From Agrypnia vestita (lineage: Eukaryota > Arthropoda > Insecta > Trichoptera > Phryganeidae): 64,000 nucleotides of DNA. Made by a program: the position numbers and the translations under genes. The stretch lies in assembly GCA_016648135.1 (NCBI GenBank), contig JADDOH010000292.1:248001-312000 (forward strand). Direction: 5' to 3'. Below are positions 12,531-25,048 of this stretch, piece after piece. Each line of letters opens with the position of its first letter. Positions within the stretch are counted from its first letter, which is position 1. Under the pieces are notes generated by a model. The model worked only from the letters and a program-made list of their open reading frames with translations, was not told where the DNA came from and ran no database searches.

Positions 12531-13197
12531 TTTATATTGCATATTGTGAAGTGCTAGTTAACAGGTGTGAATTTTATCGCGCATTTCAGAATATTCGTGG
12601 AAACTTGCGTAAGTAGTCTGAAAATATATTGATAAATTTTATCAAATCGATATCATATTTTGTTGCTGCGAATTTAGCGGATAAAGATCTTTAGCGACAA
12701 TATTAAATAACAAAAAATCACCATGAAGGAATAAAAAGAAATAAAATTCCAAAACAGAATTAAATCGAACGATACGCAAGTTAAATTAATTTAAAATATT
12801 ACATACATTTTACATTGAATATTACATTTTTTTTGTACATGTTACTGTCCCCAGTAAAGTAATACTTGTGTTTGGGGACAGGAGTATGATACATAAGAGC
12901 ATGAATGAATAAGTATGTATAAGTTAATAATGGAACAGTGTAGAGAAATACAAACATCATAAGATAAAGCCTAGTAGAGTGGCATAATCCACAAATTAAA
13001 CAAAACAAAAAAAATGTGTAATTTATCTTATGTTTTATTGTTAAATTAGTATTAAGTATCTTTATGTGTAAACAAGTATTTTTTTAAATAAATAAAAAAA
13101 TAATAAAAAAATAAATAAGATAAATATTAGTGACTAAGTATAATAATTATTTCGGAGTATCGTTATTTTTTATAATTCTAACAATTTTCTGTTTTAA
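12531..13197. other. AT-rich DNA, probable LINE 3' UTR at the right end
   Basis: No gene. The part from about 13080 to 13197 follows the stop codon of the minus-strand LINE and is probably its 3' untranslated tail. Confidence 0.4.
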
Positions 13198-13696
13198 TTA
13201 TGTATATTCTATTTGTTTTATGTGTTTCTTGAATTTTGTATAGTGTTCTTCAGTTCTAATATTCATTGGTAAATTATTGAAATATTTGACACCTAGATTT
13301 GTGTAACGGTGTTGTGTAGCTGTTTTGTTATATTTAGGAATGTTTAAGCATCCTATTATTTGCGCTCTTTGGCTATAACTATGAGTATTATGAGTTTGTG
13401 GTGTATTTATATTTTGTTGAATGAATGTTTCTTTATGTATTTGTAAAATTGAGGTGTTTTTGTATAATCTGTCTAATGTTGGTACATTAATTTCTTTAAA
13501 AATTAAATCTGTAGGGAAAGTTTATGTTTTTTTTTTAAAAATACTTTGATAATTAATTTTTGAGTTGTTTTAAGAGTCTGTAAGTTACTTTAATAAGAGC
13601 CCCCCCAACCTATCAATCCGTATTGTAATATAGATTGTACAAAAGCGTAATATAATGTTCTAAATAATTCAATCGTTAAAATGTTGCGTAATCTTA

Positions 13697-13701
<5 letters not shown>

Positions 13702-13734
<33 letters not shown>
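13702..13734. repeat. (TA)n microsatellite
   Basis: About 16 TA units within the decayed LINE. It interrupts the RT region between the YLGIL and LQYGLIGWGG parts. Confidence 0.9.
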
Positions 13735-13736
<2 letters not shown>

Positions 13737-14216
13737 TTCATTTTTCGCACTCTATTAACAATCATGTTTATATGATTCTTCCATTTCAATTGTTGGTCTA
13801 TAAGAATACCCAAGTACTTAACAGAATTCATCATATTTAATTTGTCACATGTTATAGAGCAATAGTTTTCATTAGTTTTTCACCAGTTATCACAATAGCA
13901 GTGTCATCGGCATAAGAATAAAGTTCTCCAGAGATTTTTACCTGAAAAATCGCATTCAAGTAAATTATGAATAGCATTGGTCCTAATACAGTTCCTTGTG
14001 GTATACCGTATGTGAGAGTTTCCGGATCACTAAGCAAATGAACACTAAGAACATTGACATACTGACTTAGTTTACCCTTTCACTTATACCGATTTATGCG
14101 AGTTTATCCAGAAGTATGTTATGCGAAATACTATCGAAGGCTGTCCGTAAGTCTATAAATATCCCGACACATTTCTTATTTGAGTCCAGTGACGACATGA
14201 TTAATGTAGAATCTGA

Positions 14217-14784
14217 AGAGCTATTTAAATCCTTTAAGGTGCTGGACATACGGCAGCTGTACACCAGATCCATCCTAATTAATTTTTTTAAGATCCTATC
14301 CACACAGGCACGTTCAGAGGCCAGGGATACAAGGAGCAAGATAAGTGGAAACTTCACGGTGCCGAGAATGAACACAAAGTTTGGACAGAGATTTTTCTTT
14401 TTTTGTGCTCCGAGAATATACAATAACCTGCCATTAGACGTAAAGGGTCTTAAGGTGTTAAAAGAATTCAAGCATAAAATAACAAGGTGGCTCTTTGGTG
14501 TGGGTAGGACAAAAAATGAGACCAATGTGTCATCCATATTAATATAGACAATACAGTCCATATTAATATAGTCACAAAATTGTTTTGCAATGAAATTAAA
14601 GCTGTCATGTATGACACATTGCTTTCGTTTTGTAGTCTGCCTACATTTGGTAACCGCTTTGTTGGCTTCTGTTTGAATGATTTTACTCCCTATATACAAT
14701 GTCTAAATGTATAATTCTTTAATATATAGTCCTTTGTTTGTGTTTTATTTCTTACAGACAATATATAAATCTTATTTCTAATAT

Positions 14785-14823
<39 letters not shown>

Positions 14824-15022
14824 ATGTATATGTATATGAGTGTATATTTCTATGTATGTGTGTATATATGTGTTTTATATATATTATATCTTGCTAATGT
14901 TCAAACTTAAAAAAAAAAAAAACTGTACAGGTAATTGCTTCAGATCAGACATTGTCTAGTGAAGCAACTACCTTCATTTATATGTATGAATAAATTTAAA
15001 GAAATAAACAAGAAAAAAAAAA
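14217..15022 (+). mobile_element. 5'-truncated LINE inserted antisense into the minus-strand LINE
   Basis: Plus-strand translation from about 14217 reads LFKSFKVLDIRQLY, then TRSKISGNFTVPRMNTKFGQ, and RIYNNLPLDVKGLK to about 14547. This is the conserved C-terminal tail of a LINE ORF2. The segment ends with an AATAAA (about 14990) and an A-rich run at 15012-15021. Directly left (14094-14214) and right (15023 onward) are pieces of the same minus-strand RT domain (LDSNKKCVGIFIDL and GIHDANAKLT), which join when this segment is removed. I did not find a clean target-site duplication. TA and TG microsatellites lie at 14790-14890 inside it. Confidence 0.7.
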
Positions 15023-15965
15023 GTTAGCTTGGCATTCGCATCATGTATACCTAATTTAGCCCTAAAACCAAATTGATTTTTACTGAGAATATTATTTTGG
15101 TCTAAATATGCAGTGATTTGTTTTTTCACTATTTTTTCAATAATTTTAGCGATATTTGATATAAGTGAAATTGGTCTATAATTATTCATTTCATCTGGGT
15201 CACCAGTTTTGAAAATTGGAGTTACAATGGTTTTTTTTGTAATTTGTAGGAAATATTCCTGTTTTAACACTCAAATTTATGAGGTACATTATTGGTTTGG
15301 CAATATAATTTTTCATTTGTTTTAGGAAATGTACAGTTATTTTGTCGTATCCTGGTGCCGAACCTCCTTTTAATGACATTACAGTATTTTTAATCTCGCT
15401 TTCTATTACTGGATTGAATGTTGACATGGAGCAGTGAACAAGATGGGTTGTTGTATTTATAAATTGGTTTTCTTGTGATATTTTTTCCGAGCGAGTTTTG
15501 ATCCAACATTTATGAAGAAAGTATTGAAAAAGTTTGCACATTTTTTAGGTTCAGTCTTTGTGCATATGTTTTGATTATGGTATTTTAATGTGAGTATTAC
15601 GTTTTTATTATTGCCAGTAATTTCATTTATAGTTTTCCATTTTGCCTTTAGGTTGTGTTCGTTTTCATATTGTGACATTTTGATATTGATTTCATGAAAA
15701 AACTGCAATTCCACTGTTTTTATTTATAATTCTTGTTGTTACATGGTATGTATAATTTGGTATGACATATTTTGCTTGAATGTTATGAGTAGCTATGTGG
15801 GCCTCTGCTAACACTATAAAGTCCGAGTATGAGTTTAACAGATTTAAGTTAGCAAGAAATTCATCAAATTTTTTTTGTATGCTTCTTATATTTAAATGCA
15901 ATATTGAGAATGTGTTTGGAATTCTTTTAAAAATTTCTACATTGTGTACTTATTGTATACGAGTA

Positions 15966-17448
15966 TATTACCAAGTCTTTGAATTCTGGGGAGTGGCGAG
16001 TTATGTTCCGCATTGGTAATGTTGTTGATGCATTAAAATAGTGGAAGTACTCTTGTATTTCTAGTTTCCGTTTCAGTGCCGATAAATCGGCGTTTATTAG
16101 CTCAATGACTTTTATAACGGTTCGCATCAAAACATAATTAATGTTAAGAATATTTACAGAGTTTATGAATAAGATAGCAACAAATACAATATACAATTTT
16201 TTGTATGTAGGCCTTTATCGTTACCTACCTCGCTAGGTATATAAAAATACCTGTTCTGAGGTAAGTAGCCATTCCATTCATTGAGACATTGAGTGGGTCC
16301 ATATATTTAATTCATGTATAAAAATGCATTGTTGTCATCCATGTTTTTTATTATTTTGAAGAGAAAAAATAAGTTGGATTTTTTATATCTATTTGATAAG
16401 GCTATCAAATTAGTAACAGATAATAAAAAAATCGTAATCAATATATTCAATTAAAATATTAAATCTAATGCAAATTTAATGCAAGAATTTATATTTGAAA
16501 TATTCAATGGTTTTTATCTGACTGCGCGACGCAAAGGAGGGTAATGCGTTTATCAGCCTATATATGTATGTATGTATATTTGTTCCTTTGTGGCGCTCTA
16601 GAGACCAAACGAATTGATGATTCTCAATCAATCGATTTGTCTTAATCTTGCAAATGTCACTTAAAACATGTCAGTTATCAGAATTAAATAGACAATCAGA
16701 CGCCATATTGTGAAAAATAAAATGAAAGTCGACAAACTATTTAAGTGGGGTATCATTGAATAGATATTTTAAGTTTCTCTTACCATTTTTCATTTAGAAT
16801 GACCATTTAGGATCTATAGCGATTTAAATTTGGTTAGCAACCATTCTCACTTAAATTTTCAATACTTATAATAAAGCTGTGATAAAGTTCTTATATAATC
16901 GTGAAAATCTTATATTAACGTGAAAAATAATTATCATAATACAATTCAATATAATTCTTAATATCAAATGACAAACCCAGAATACTACTGCTTTGAAAGA
17001 TAATTTTAACGACCCTTACCTAAAGTGTTACTTAATACAGTAAGATTTATTAATCTAATTAGGAATAAATAAATATTAAAACAGATTACCGTTCCTTACT
17101 AAAAAGTGTAAAATAAAAATAGTAAATTTAAGAAATCAAAAAATCCGACTGCATAAAAAGTTAAATTTTAATAAAAACTGAAAAGAAAGAAACAAGTCCA
17201 GCAGTCTCGAATTCTGTTAAGTAATATTGAATAACTACATCACTGAAATACTTTGATGATCGATGCACACATAACACATATAAGAAATTCTAATGCGGAA
17301 CATAGCGACTTTAAACAGTCTGGACACATTAAAATCTAGACCGGCTCATATCTTCCCATTCTTCTAAATGTGGAGACCTGTAATTGGCCATCTATATTGT
17401 ATCAATGTTTTCTATGCTTTTTTTTGTGCTGTTGGTCTTCCATAAACA

Positions 17449-17480
<32 letters not shown>

Positions 17481-20272
17481 CGTGCTTTGGATATTATTCA
17501 GGAAATCAATCAGTTTAATCAGGAATAAAATGAAATGAAAACAAAGTCTCCACGAAGTCTACCGTGTATCGCGGAATATAAATGTAAACATTAGAACAAA
17601 AATTTACCAGAACAAATAGATAAGGAGCATTCTTACAAAGTATCTAATGGGATTGGCTGTCATATTGTTGCGAATATTAGTCCGCTAAGATAATAATAAT
17701 AACACACGGTATTACGATAACACATTCCCAGAATTAATAATTAATATACACTGTATAAGGAGAAGTGTTATCCGTCTGATAATCGTAAACAAGTAAATAA
17801 AAAAATTCAAGACATGCTTTTGTGCGCTTTATTCGTAATCAATTTTTTAACATCACCCATGTAGTATATGAAGGCTGAATAATAATGAAAAATAACGATC
17901 AAATTGTGCCGAAAATGATTTAATAATGTAAAGTAAATTTTCAAAAATCTACTTTTCGTAAATGTTGAAAGTTTCTAGCTAGTCGGGAAGTTGGTAAAAA
18001 TCAATTACAAGATTTCATCCTGACAAACAACAGACATACAGACAAAGGAGTTTTATATAATCATGTTAAAATACTTAATAGATAATGCAGGTATCACTTT
18101 TGATACGTTATGCCTTGTCCTGGCTACATTTTTAATACATATCTTTATAATGGTCCCTGGATAATATATCTCACTCTATATATTATCTCATATTGGATCG
18201 TTTAATATTGATAAACCGTTTTCATTCTCAGTTGACAATTTTATTTAGATAGATTTATTAATTTTTTATCAAGATATATTCAAAAACATAACACAGTTTT
18301 ATCTTTTAAATAGATTTGCAATTATATAATTTAGTTTGGTATCAGGGAAATAATTTTCGAAGATGTTCTAAATGCAGGCAATTATAATTTTATGAAAATC
18401 AGCAAATATTATCTTTGTAAATATTATTATACTAAAACCGACATTTTGTGCTTATTGCGGTTCCTAAAATACACAATGGCTGCCTATATAATGCATTCGG
18501 CGGAGTTTGCCTATCGCAGCCTCCGATATAAAATTTCAAAGATTGAATGTCGCCTTGAATTAAAATTGTCCGCAGCTAGCTCCTGCATGAAAAATGAGGC
18601 TTTAGCGTGCCAACAATATATGAGGGTGCTTGTTGAAAGGAAGCAAGACCATAACATTCAGGATAATTCAAATGGGCAAAACCATAGAAAATAAATAAAA
18701 CAAACATCAAAATAAAATATTTATTTAAAATTCACGTTAAAATTTTTTTTTAAATAATTGAAAAAAGATGTTCATGAATTTGAAATTTATAAAAATGCCT
18801 ACTGTTTAATTGATTAATTTTATTATGTATCTATAGGTACCTATTATTGTTTTCACAGTGTGTTTTTTTTTTGGTTTTTACTGGAATTTACCATTTATTT
18901 TGGTTTTGCTTTTTAAGTCTTATCAAGAATTTGTAATTGTAATATTAGGTTTATCCCAAAATTTCTTTGTTCTATGGATATATATTTAATTTAGCCATTA
19001 AAAATGTATTATACTGGTGGTTATAAATAGGTACTATATTATTATACAGACAAAACTCTTGTGCACTTGAACATATATATAAAGATTGCAAGTAATTTCA
19101 GTTGCCTTCAGGTGGATTGGATCAACGTCATGATATGTAACGTTAACTGAATCATCGAAATCCACAATCCGTAAGAAATATCTCCAAAAAAATTAATTTT
19201 ATTGAATAGTTTGCGTAGCGCAATATTTTTGAGAATTTTACTACATTGATGTTTCACATAACTATTTCGTCATACACTAGAATCGAAAATTATTGCGAGT
19301 TTATGGATGTGATTTTCAAAACAGATGGGTTTTCAATATAAAGTTTTTGATGCACCATTTTTCACTACAAATGGTAAAAAAATCCACGCTTTTGGGTTTG
19401 GGATCGATCTCTTTCGGTTTTTTAACCTGAGGCTGAAGGAGAGGCCGAGCTAAGAGTTTGGCGTCTGTCATTCAAGTTGTCTGGAAACATAGCCCTTGTA
19501 ATCTAACTCGGGCTAGTTCTGATAGATTTCCTTTTTGGTCTGTGAATGGTACCCATCGCTTACCCAGGACCGTTTTAAGAGCAAAAGCTTCCATATCGGT
19601 CCTACTCAATCGTCTCCAGGTTGACATTTTTTTTCAACTAAAATGCAGGACCATGCTCCCTCGCTCGGGTCATATAAACCTTTGCGAGGGGGCACGGCCG
19701 CAAACGCAACCGTTCACAGCCCCCGTCGCAAGGAAATTATCTTTATTAACATCATACATAACATAATTAACATAACATCTTTTTGGTCTGCCAATTGTTT
19801 TCATTGCCCAATAAACTTAATGATGGCTGCGTACTTAATGATGGATGTTTCGAAATTGTACAAATTTGACAGCCGCCTTAAATGTCGAATGAATGAATGT
19901 GCTTTTGTTTTGAAAACTAATATCTGCGTTTTTGCAAAAAAATTTACAATAACATGAAATCATAATACACACATAAAATCGTAATTCCATAAGCAATTAT
20001 AATTTTCAATTCAATCACCAATCGTTCATCAGCCTTTGAATCGAGTATTTTTACTATTGGTACTTGATTCGAGATGGTCGACAATACATTATTTATATTA
20101 CCAGAATACTAATTTCAAGTGAATAACATTTTGACAGTTTAATGGTTGCGAGCGCTTATTTCGTAATCTCGCATCCTCGCTACATGCTGTTTCCCGCTAC
20201 TCGCATTCTCGCAAAATGCGTACGCTGCATATGGGTAGCTTTCGTTATAGCTTCGTTATAGTCCAGGCGCCA
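15966..20272. other. AT-rich intergenic stretch
   Basis: No gene recognised. It contains an (AAAT)n microsatellite at 17451-17480. A GC-richer block at about 19420-19740 has ORFs in two plus-strand frames with no domain that I can name, and is probably repeat-derived. Confidence 0.4.
17451..17480. repeat. (AAAT)n microsatellite
   Basis: Seven or more AAAT units in a row. Confidence 0.9.
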
Positions 20273-20914
20273 GAGGTACTTGAGTATGCAAACTATGAGG
20301 ACCGCTTTCTGACAATTGATTCTAGTTTAAAAAAGCCTATAAATATGAATGTTGCCAGAAACCCATGTTGTCCAATTTTTTTTATGCCCCCTCCCTCTAC
20401 GCAGTAAGTGAATCGATTGAGTTCACGCTATTGAGCTATTTTAATGATTATATTAGTGTCATTAGTTCGGGTTTTTTAATAATTAAAGGTAATCATAGGT
20501 TGTCAAATAAAATTAAAATATAAATTATTGATTAAAAATCATAAGTTGCTGTTAAAAAAATTATTTAATGAGAAAAACAAATTTAATGATATAGGCCTAG
20601 AGGTACTTGAGTATGCAAAACATGAAGACTGGCAACTATGCAATCAGTTTGTTATACCAGAGACACCAAGTAACAAAAAAATGGATGTTGTCAGCAGCTT
20701 TATTGGTCCCTTTCCCTTTTACCCTAATTAAATAGCCCACCCCTAAACATCAGAGCGCATAGCGTACCTAGCCGTTTAATGTTTTTGTACAACAGTAGGA
20801 TAAAAACCATTGTGATTAACGCTATATTTTTTAGTGTTCATAAAATATAATTTGAGTTTTGTCATTTTTGAGTGATAAATGAATGCGGTCCTCATATTTT
20901 GCATACTCAAGTCC
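20273..20914. repeat. three local copies of a short coding-like repeat
   Basis: GAGGTACTTGAGTATGCAAA followed by a TATGAGGACCGC-like end occurs at 20273-20305 (+), 20600-20632 (+) and, inverted and slightly changed, at 20885-20914 (-). All three translate to near LEVLEYAKYEDR in an open frame. The first two copies share weaker similarity downstream (ATGTTGTC, then pyrimidine-rich). Source unknown. Confidence 0.65.
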
Positions 20915-23097
20915 ACCCAGCTCTCGGTCTATTACAATAAAAAAATACCCTATTTCCCCCAAAGAAGATAACTTAAAAAATACATCGCCGCAGGGTATTT
21001 GTGTATATGTGACGTTGTGTACAGAGGTACTGCATTGCAACTGTAGAAATTGCATATAATAAAACAATAACGATAAATAATTATTTTAATTGTGATTTTT
21101 TTCCAATTTTAAAAAAAAAAAAATTATTGCTTGAAACGAATGAGAGATGCAAGAATACTTTAAAAATATATGTGAAATTATTACGCATTTCATTCGTGGA
21201 ATGGTTGTATGAAAGAGTTTTTTCTACTGATACGTCGTTCAGAAGTTTAAGCCAAAGTTATGAAAATAATACAGTCAAAATAATGGCAATCAGTACTGTA
21301 GAACAAAAACTCTAAGTTTTACAACTGGGAGTGAAAAAGTATTAAATTTAAAAACAATCTAATTACAGCTTTCTTATCATAATCTTTGCATCTTAAATAA
21401 AAAAAATGATTTTATTCCCACTAGATCGTAAACCAAGAAGATGATTGAGTAATTATACTGCTATCCGTGGGTTTAAAATATTTTAGAAAGAACTCGTAAA
21501 CGCTAAAAATATTTTGAACTCAGGCAGTTATACATTGCTTGGAAGTGCGCGGATTGGTTTTTTGTGATATTTATTCGAATTCACAGAAATGAATACCATA
21601 GAAAACGTGCGATCAGTGCGCTTACTGACCAGCGAAAAATTATGAAAGTAACTACCGGCGTGCGAGAAGAGTTCGATAGTGATCAGAGCTATACAAACGA
21701 GGTGAATTAAAATTTCCAGAGACAAACGAAAGATTCTCCGTAGTGATATTGTGAATTACAAAATAGTGATTACAATTTAATTCGTGTCCAGTGACTCTGT
21801 GCATAAAATAAAATATTAATTATTTTTAAGGGTTCCATTTAAACCCCATCGTTGCAATTCCTTGACAATAATATAAAGAACTAAAGGCATGCAATAATTT
21901 ACAAAAGAAAGTGAAAGAAAAACAAAAAAATCTAATTATCCAAGCAGGAATGCAACTGTCACAGAAGGAAAATAAAATTACATATTGTGAATATATGAAT
22001 GGTTAGTGTAAGTTTATAATAATCTTATGTATTATTAAATAAGACATGAATAAATAAAAAATAAATTATTCACTGCATTCATAAAATAAAATAGTCGTAA
22101 AATATGATAGCCGTGATGAAAAACAGCCGTGAAAAATGACGGGAAATAATAATTGCAGGATTTTGTGGCTGAAAAAATGAAAAGGGGTATAAGAAATGGG
22201 TTATAGAAGTCATATGTTATTATATACATGTCGCGACGGTGGAACTGTCTTTTAAACATAAAACATTGGTAATAAAATAGATTTGTTACCACAGTACTTT
22301 CAGCATCGCAAAATCAACATCATGTTTCTTTAAAATATTTTCAAGTTTACATGATATAATATATCTAAAAATTCACTGTATTTCTTACCGATTCTGTATG
22401 GCTTAGGAAATGGTGAATGAATATGTTAGTTTATTCTTAAATTTTCTAAACATGCTGCAATCGAAGTTAGGTTAGGTTAGGTTAGGTTAGTATAATTTTA
22501 GTTATAAGAGTATAATTTTTAGTTACTGACTTAAATCTTGGTATTAATTTAGAACTAGGTTAAATTATTTTTTGTTTTGATATATACAAATTTTTCAAGT
22601 AAAGCGTCCAAATTATTTTTAAAGGTACACCCACAAAATAGTAAAGAATTAATTTTGATCACATTAGTAGTAGTCTTATTAAGTTTGAAAGGATGCATAA
22701 ATTGACCCTTTAGTCGTAAAAGGGTAAATGCGACGATCAGACGACTGATGTCTTGCACTGTCTTCTTCCATTAAAATGGTAATCAAATTGACTCATCCCA
22801 TCTCCCGGTCCCCTCTTGCCCCTTCTATTGTCCTCGAGTTAATGAACACATCATTCATCTTTCTTTGAATATCCACTGGTATTGTAAATGGACTCCTAAG
22901 TGATGGAATGGATTTTCCAGGAGACTGAATTATTGCTTTGTTCGACAAAAATTCTCGCGTATCATTGAAAAAATGATTATTGCTATTTCCGATAGTCGAA
23001 TCTGGATGAAAATTTACAGTTTTATTTTGAATTAAACAAATATGAGATACGAATATTTTCCCCCTTCTAGACTTGTGATATTTTATACATAAAATAA
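20915..23097. other. AT-rich intergenic stretch
   Basis: No gene recognised. It contains the (GTTAG)5 stretch at 22466-22490. A less AT-rich patch at 21530-21730 has no motif that I can name. Confidence 0.4.
22466..22490. repeat. (TTAGG)5 telomere-type repeat
   Basis: Five tandem GTTAG units equal the insect telomere motif TTAGG. A stretch this short inside a chromosome is common in insects and does not show that this is a telomere. Confidence 0.9.
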
Positions 23098-23400
23098 TCA
23101 TCATTATTATCACTGTTGTCTCTATAACATCTGGTGGGTCTTGGTCTCTTCAAGAGTATCTAAGGCATATATGTCTTTGGATTTGTTACTACGCCATCTT
23201 AGTTTTGGACTTCACCTTGTTGCCTTATTAGCGTCTTATTTAGAAGGGACTTGGGTGATTGTTGTTTAGTCATTTTTCACATCAATCTAACCACCGAAGT
23301 CTTCTAAATTTTAATAATTTTGTATCGCTTAGTTCATGCAACATAATACGAGTATAGAGCTCTTTGTTATAGCGCCTGCACAAAAGTCAATTGTCTAGAA
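23098..23400 (-). mobile_element. LINE 3' tail fragment
   Basis: It aligns by eye with 29632-29900 through shared blocks GGTGGGTCTTGG, AGATGTCTTTG-like, AGGGACTTGG-like, CCACCGAAGTCTTC and AGAGCTC. That copy encodes a LINE C-terminus on the minus strand. Coding is more decayed here. The left end has the ATC-rich short repeat seen at the 3' end of the other copy. Confidence 0.5.
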
Positions 23401-23734
23401 CCAGTCCAAAGATACTCCTCAAAATTTACCCATCAAAAACATCCAGTGTTCGCTCATTCCTCTTAGTCAGAGCATAAATTTTGGTATTTTTATATATAAT
23501 TATAGCAATCGACAATAAGGAAAGTAAGTTAAAATTAATAAGTAAATACTATTTGGCAAATAGTTACCTCTTAAATTTGTTTTCATATTAGAGCTTAGTT
23601 AGTTTTAAATTTATTTATTTATTATTTAGGGCTTTTACAAACAATAAGGTAAAGTGTACATCTTCCATATATTTATTTTTTATTTCGTTGGTTTTTATCG
23701 ATTTTTAATTTATAGTATACTTTGTTTCCTGATC

Positions 23735-23800
23735 AAGGGACCATTGGCCCTGAAACCTGTTGATATTTCAACAAGCAGTGGTGTATACGTCGTATAAAAA
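23735..23800 (+). mobile_element. possible Penelope-like terminal remnant
   Basis: It reads CCTGATCAAGGGACCATTGG, then CCCTGAAACCTGTTG. This keeps the spacing of a CTGATGA, stem, GAAAC core with AGGG/CCCT as the stem. The conserved G is changed (CTGATCA). It compares with the fuller motifs at 33081 and 44098. Confidence 0.3.
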
Positions 23801-24210
23801 AGTATACATTTTGTTAATGTGTACATTAATTAGTGTCTACATTAACTCAGGGTTAGTGCATACATATACTAGCTAATGTATGCATAATCGAAATTTATTA
23901 CCATGTCTGTAACATAAACAAAGTATATTCTTATTAATTATATTAATATTTAATTCATTCATACGATTTTATATCTAGAATTTTTTTAAATAAAATAATA
24001 TATACATACGTAGCAGAGATATTGACTGGTGGATTAAAATAAATATTAGTAGTCCAAGACTGATTGACGAATGTTTTGTAGATATTTAAACGAAATAAAT
24101 AATAATATTAATAGTAATGATAAGATAATAAATAACATAAAATATAATAATAATAATAATAAATAAGTAAACGTGTAGTAGCGGATATAAGTCAAAAGTT
24201 ATAGAAATAA

Positions 24211-24450
24211 TGTATGTACCTACATATTTTTTTTTATGTAATGTATTTACCAACATAATTGTTTTTTTTTTATGTAATGTATGTAGGTAGGTACCCATAT
24301 AATTCATTTTTTAGGTATTGTATGTACCTACATAATTTATTTTTTATGTAATGTATATACCTACATAATTTGTTTTTATGTCATGTATGTATCTACCTAA
24401 TTTGTTTTTATGTGACGTATGTACCTCCATAATTGGTTTTTGGTTTGGAA
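24211..24450. repeat. minisatellite, 32-40 bp unit, about 7 copies
   Basis: The unit is close to TGTATGTACCTACATAATT followed by a T-run and ATGTAA, at 24211, 24242, 24278, 24318, 24352, 24384 and 24416. Copies differ by a few bases and by T-run length. Confidence 0.85.
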
Positions 24451-25009
24451 TCTGTTTAAGAGAAATGGGCAAGTATTTTGCTTTCAGTAGATAAACGATC
24501 TTAGGGTTCTATCTTCGAGTCCGCAAGGGAGTTTGTTTCAAAAACTATGCCCGTGGAAACAGGCAAAGTAAACTCTTTTTGCAGACTTTGTATTAATGTC
24601 ACTTGTTCTTTTTCTATCCAAACATTCTCCACAAAGAACTACCATCCATTTCACTTAGTGGCCGCTTTTTGTTTGCTTCAGTTTTACCAAGTCGTTTTTT
24701 ACGGATGGGGCAGTGTAATCGAAGTTTTAAATCATGTTCTGTACCACAAAAAACGTAAGAAAATCGTCTATAAACAAACGAAATACGTAAAAGTGAAAGT
24801 TTTATAGCTGAATTGTAACTTTTCTTCGAAAATTTGTGAGATATTTGGCACAACCCTAGAATCATTGAGTTTGAAGGGTCGGCCCCCTAACCCGTCATCA
24901 ATCGAAACTTTTTACAATAGTACGTGCATGTGTTGAAACTACGAATATAATCTTTTCGGTTGTTTGTAAAAAATATATTAAAAATTACAAGTTTGTTATT
25001 ATGTAAAAA

Positions 25010-25048
25010 AGGTTTGGCCCTTTTTTAGACGAAAAAAGGGCCAAACCT
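25010..25048. repeat. 17-bp perfect hairpin
   Basis: AGGTTTGGCCCTTTTTT (25010-25026), a 5-nt loop and its exact complement (25032-25048). It looks like a bacterial terminator, but the context is eukaryotic intergenic DNA. Confidence 0.85.

Larger units (their letters stand above)
13198..15965 (-). mobile_element. decayed LINE (CR1/Jockey-like), EN and RT remnants
   Basis: On the minus strand, from 5' to 3', I read the following. An endonuclease N-terminus (SILHLNIRSIQKKFDEF, DFIVLAEAH) lies at about 15965-15700. The endonuclease-RT linker (KWKTINEITGNN, FFINVGSKLA) lies at 15714-15460. RT motifs follow: KGGSAPGYDKI (about 15360), NNYRPISLIS (about 15170), NQFGFRAKLG (about 15060), FIDLRTAFDSISHNILL (about 14150), YGIPQGTVLGP (about 14000) and YADDTAIV (about 13905). 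VKYLGILIDQQLKWK (about 13800) and a C-terminal region ending at a TAA at 13198-13200 close the ORF. Most of the endonuclease is missing. There are several frameshifts and stops. A deletion lies between LLDKLA and the GIPQG block. A 0.8-kb antisense insertion splits the RT at 14217-15022. The element cannot be functional. The clade is judged from motif style only. Confidence 0.85.

Noticed and set aside
14116..14216. First third of the plus-strand 143-codon ORF at 14116-14547
   Set aside because: This part is the reverse complement of the minus-strand RT; only the part from about 14217 is sense coding for a LINE tail.
24100..24200. A CRISPR-like array in the repeats near 24.2 kb
   Set aside because: The units are contiguous with no unique spacers, vary in length, and the genome is eukaryotic.
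25010..25048. Rho-independent terminator
   Set aside because: It has the hairpin and T-run look, but the window is clearly eukaryotic with spliced genes and TEs.
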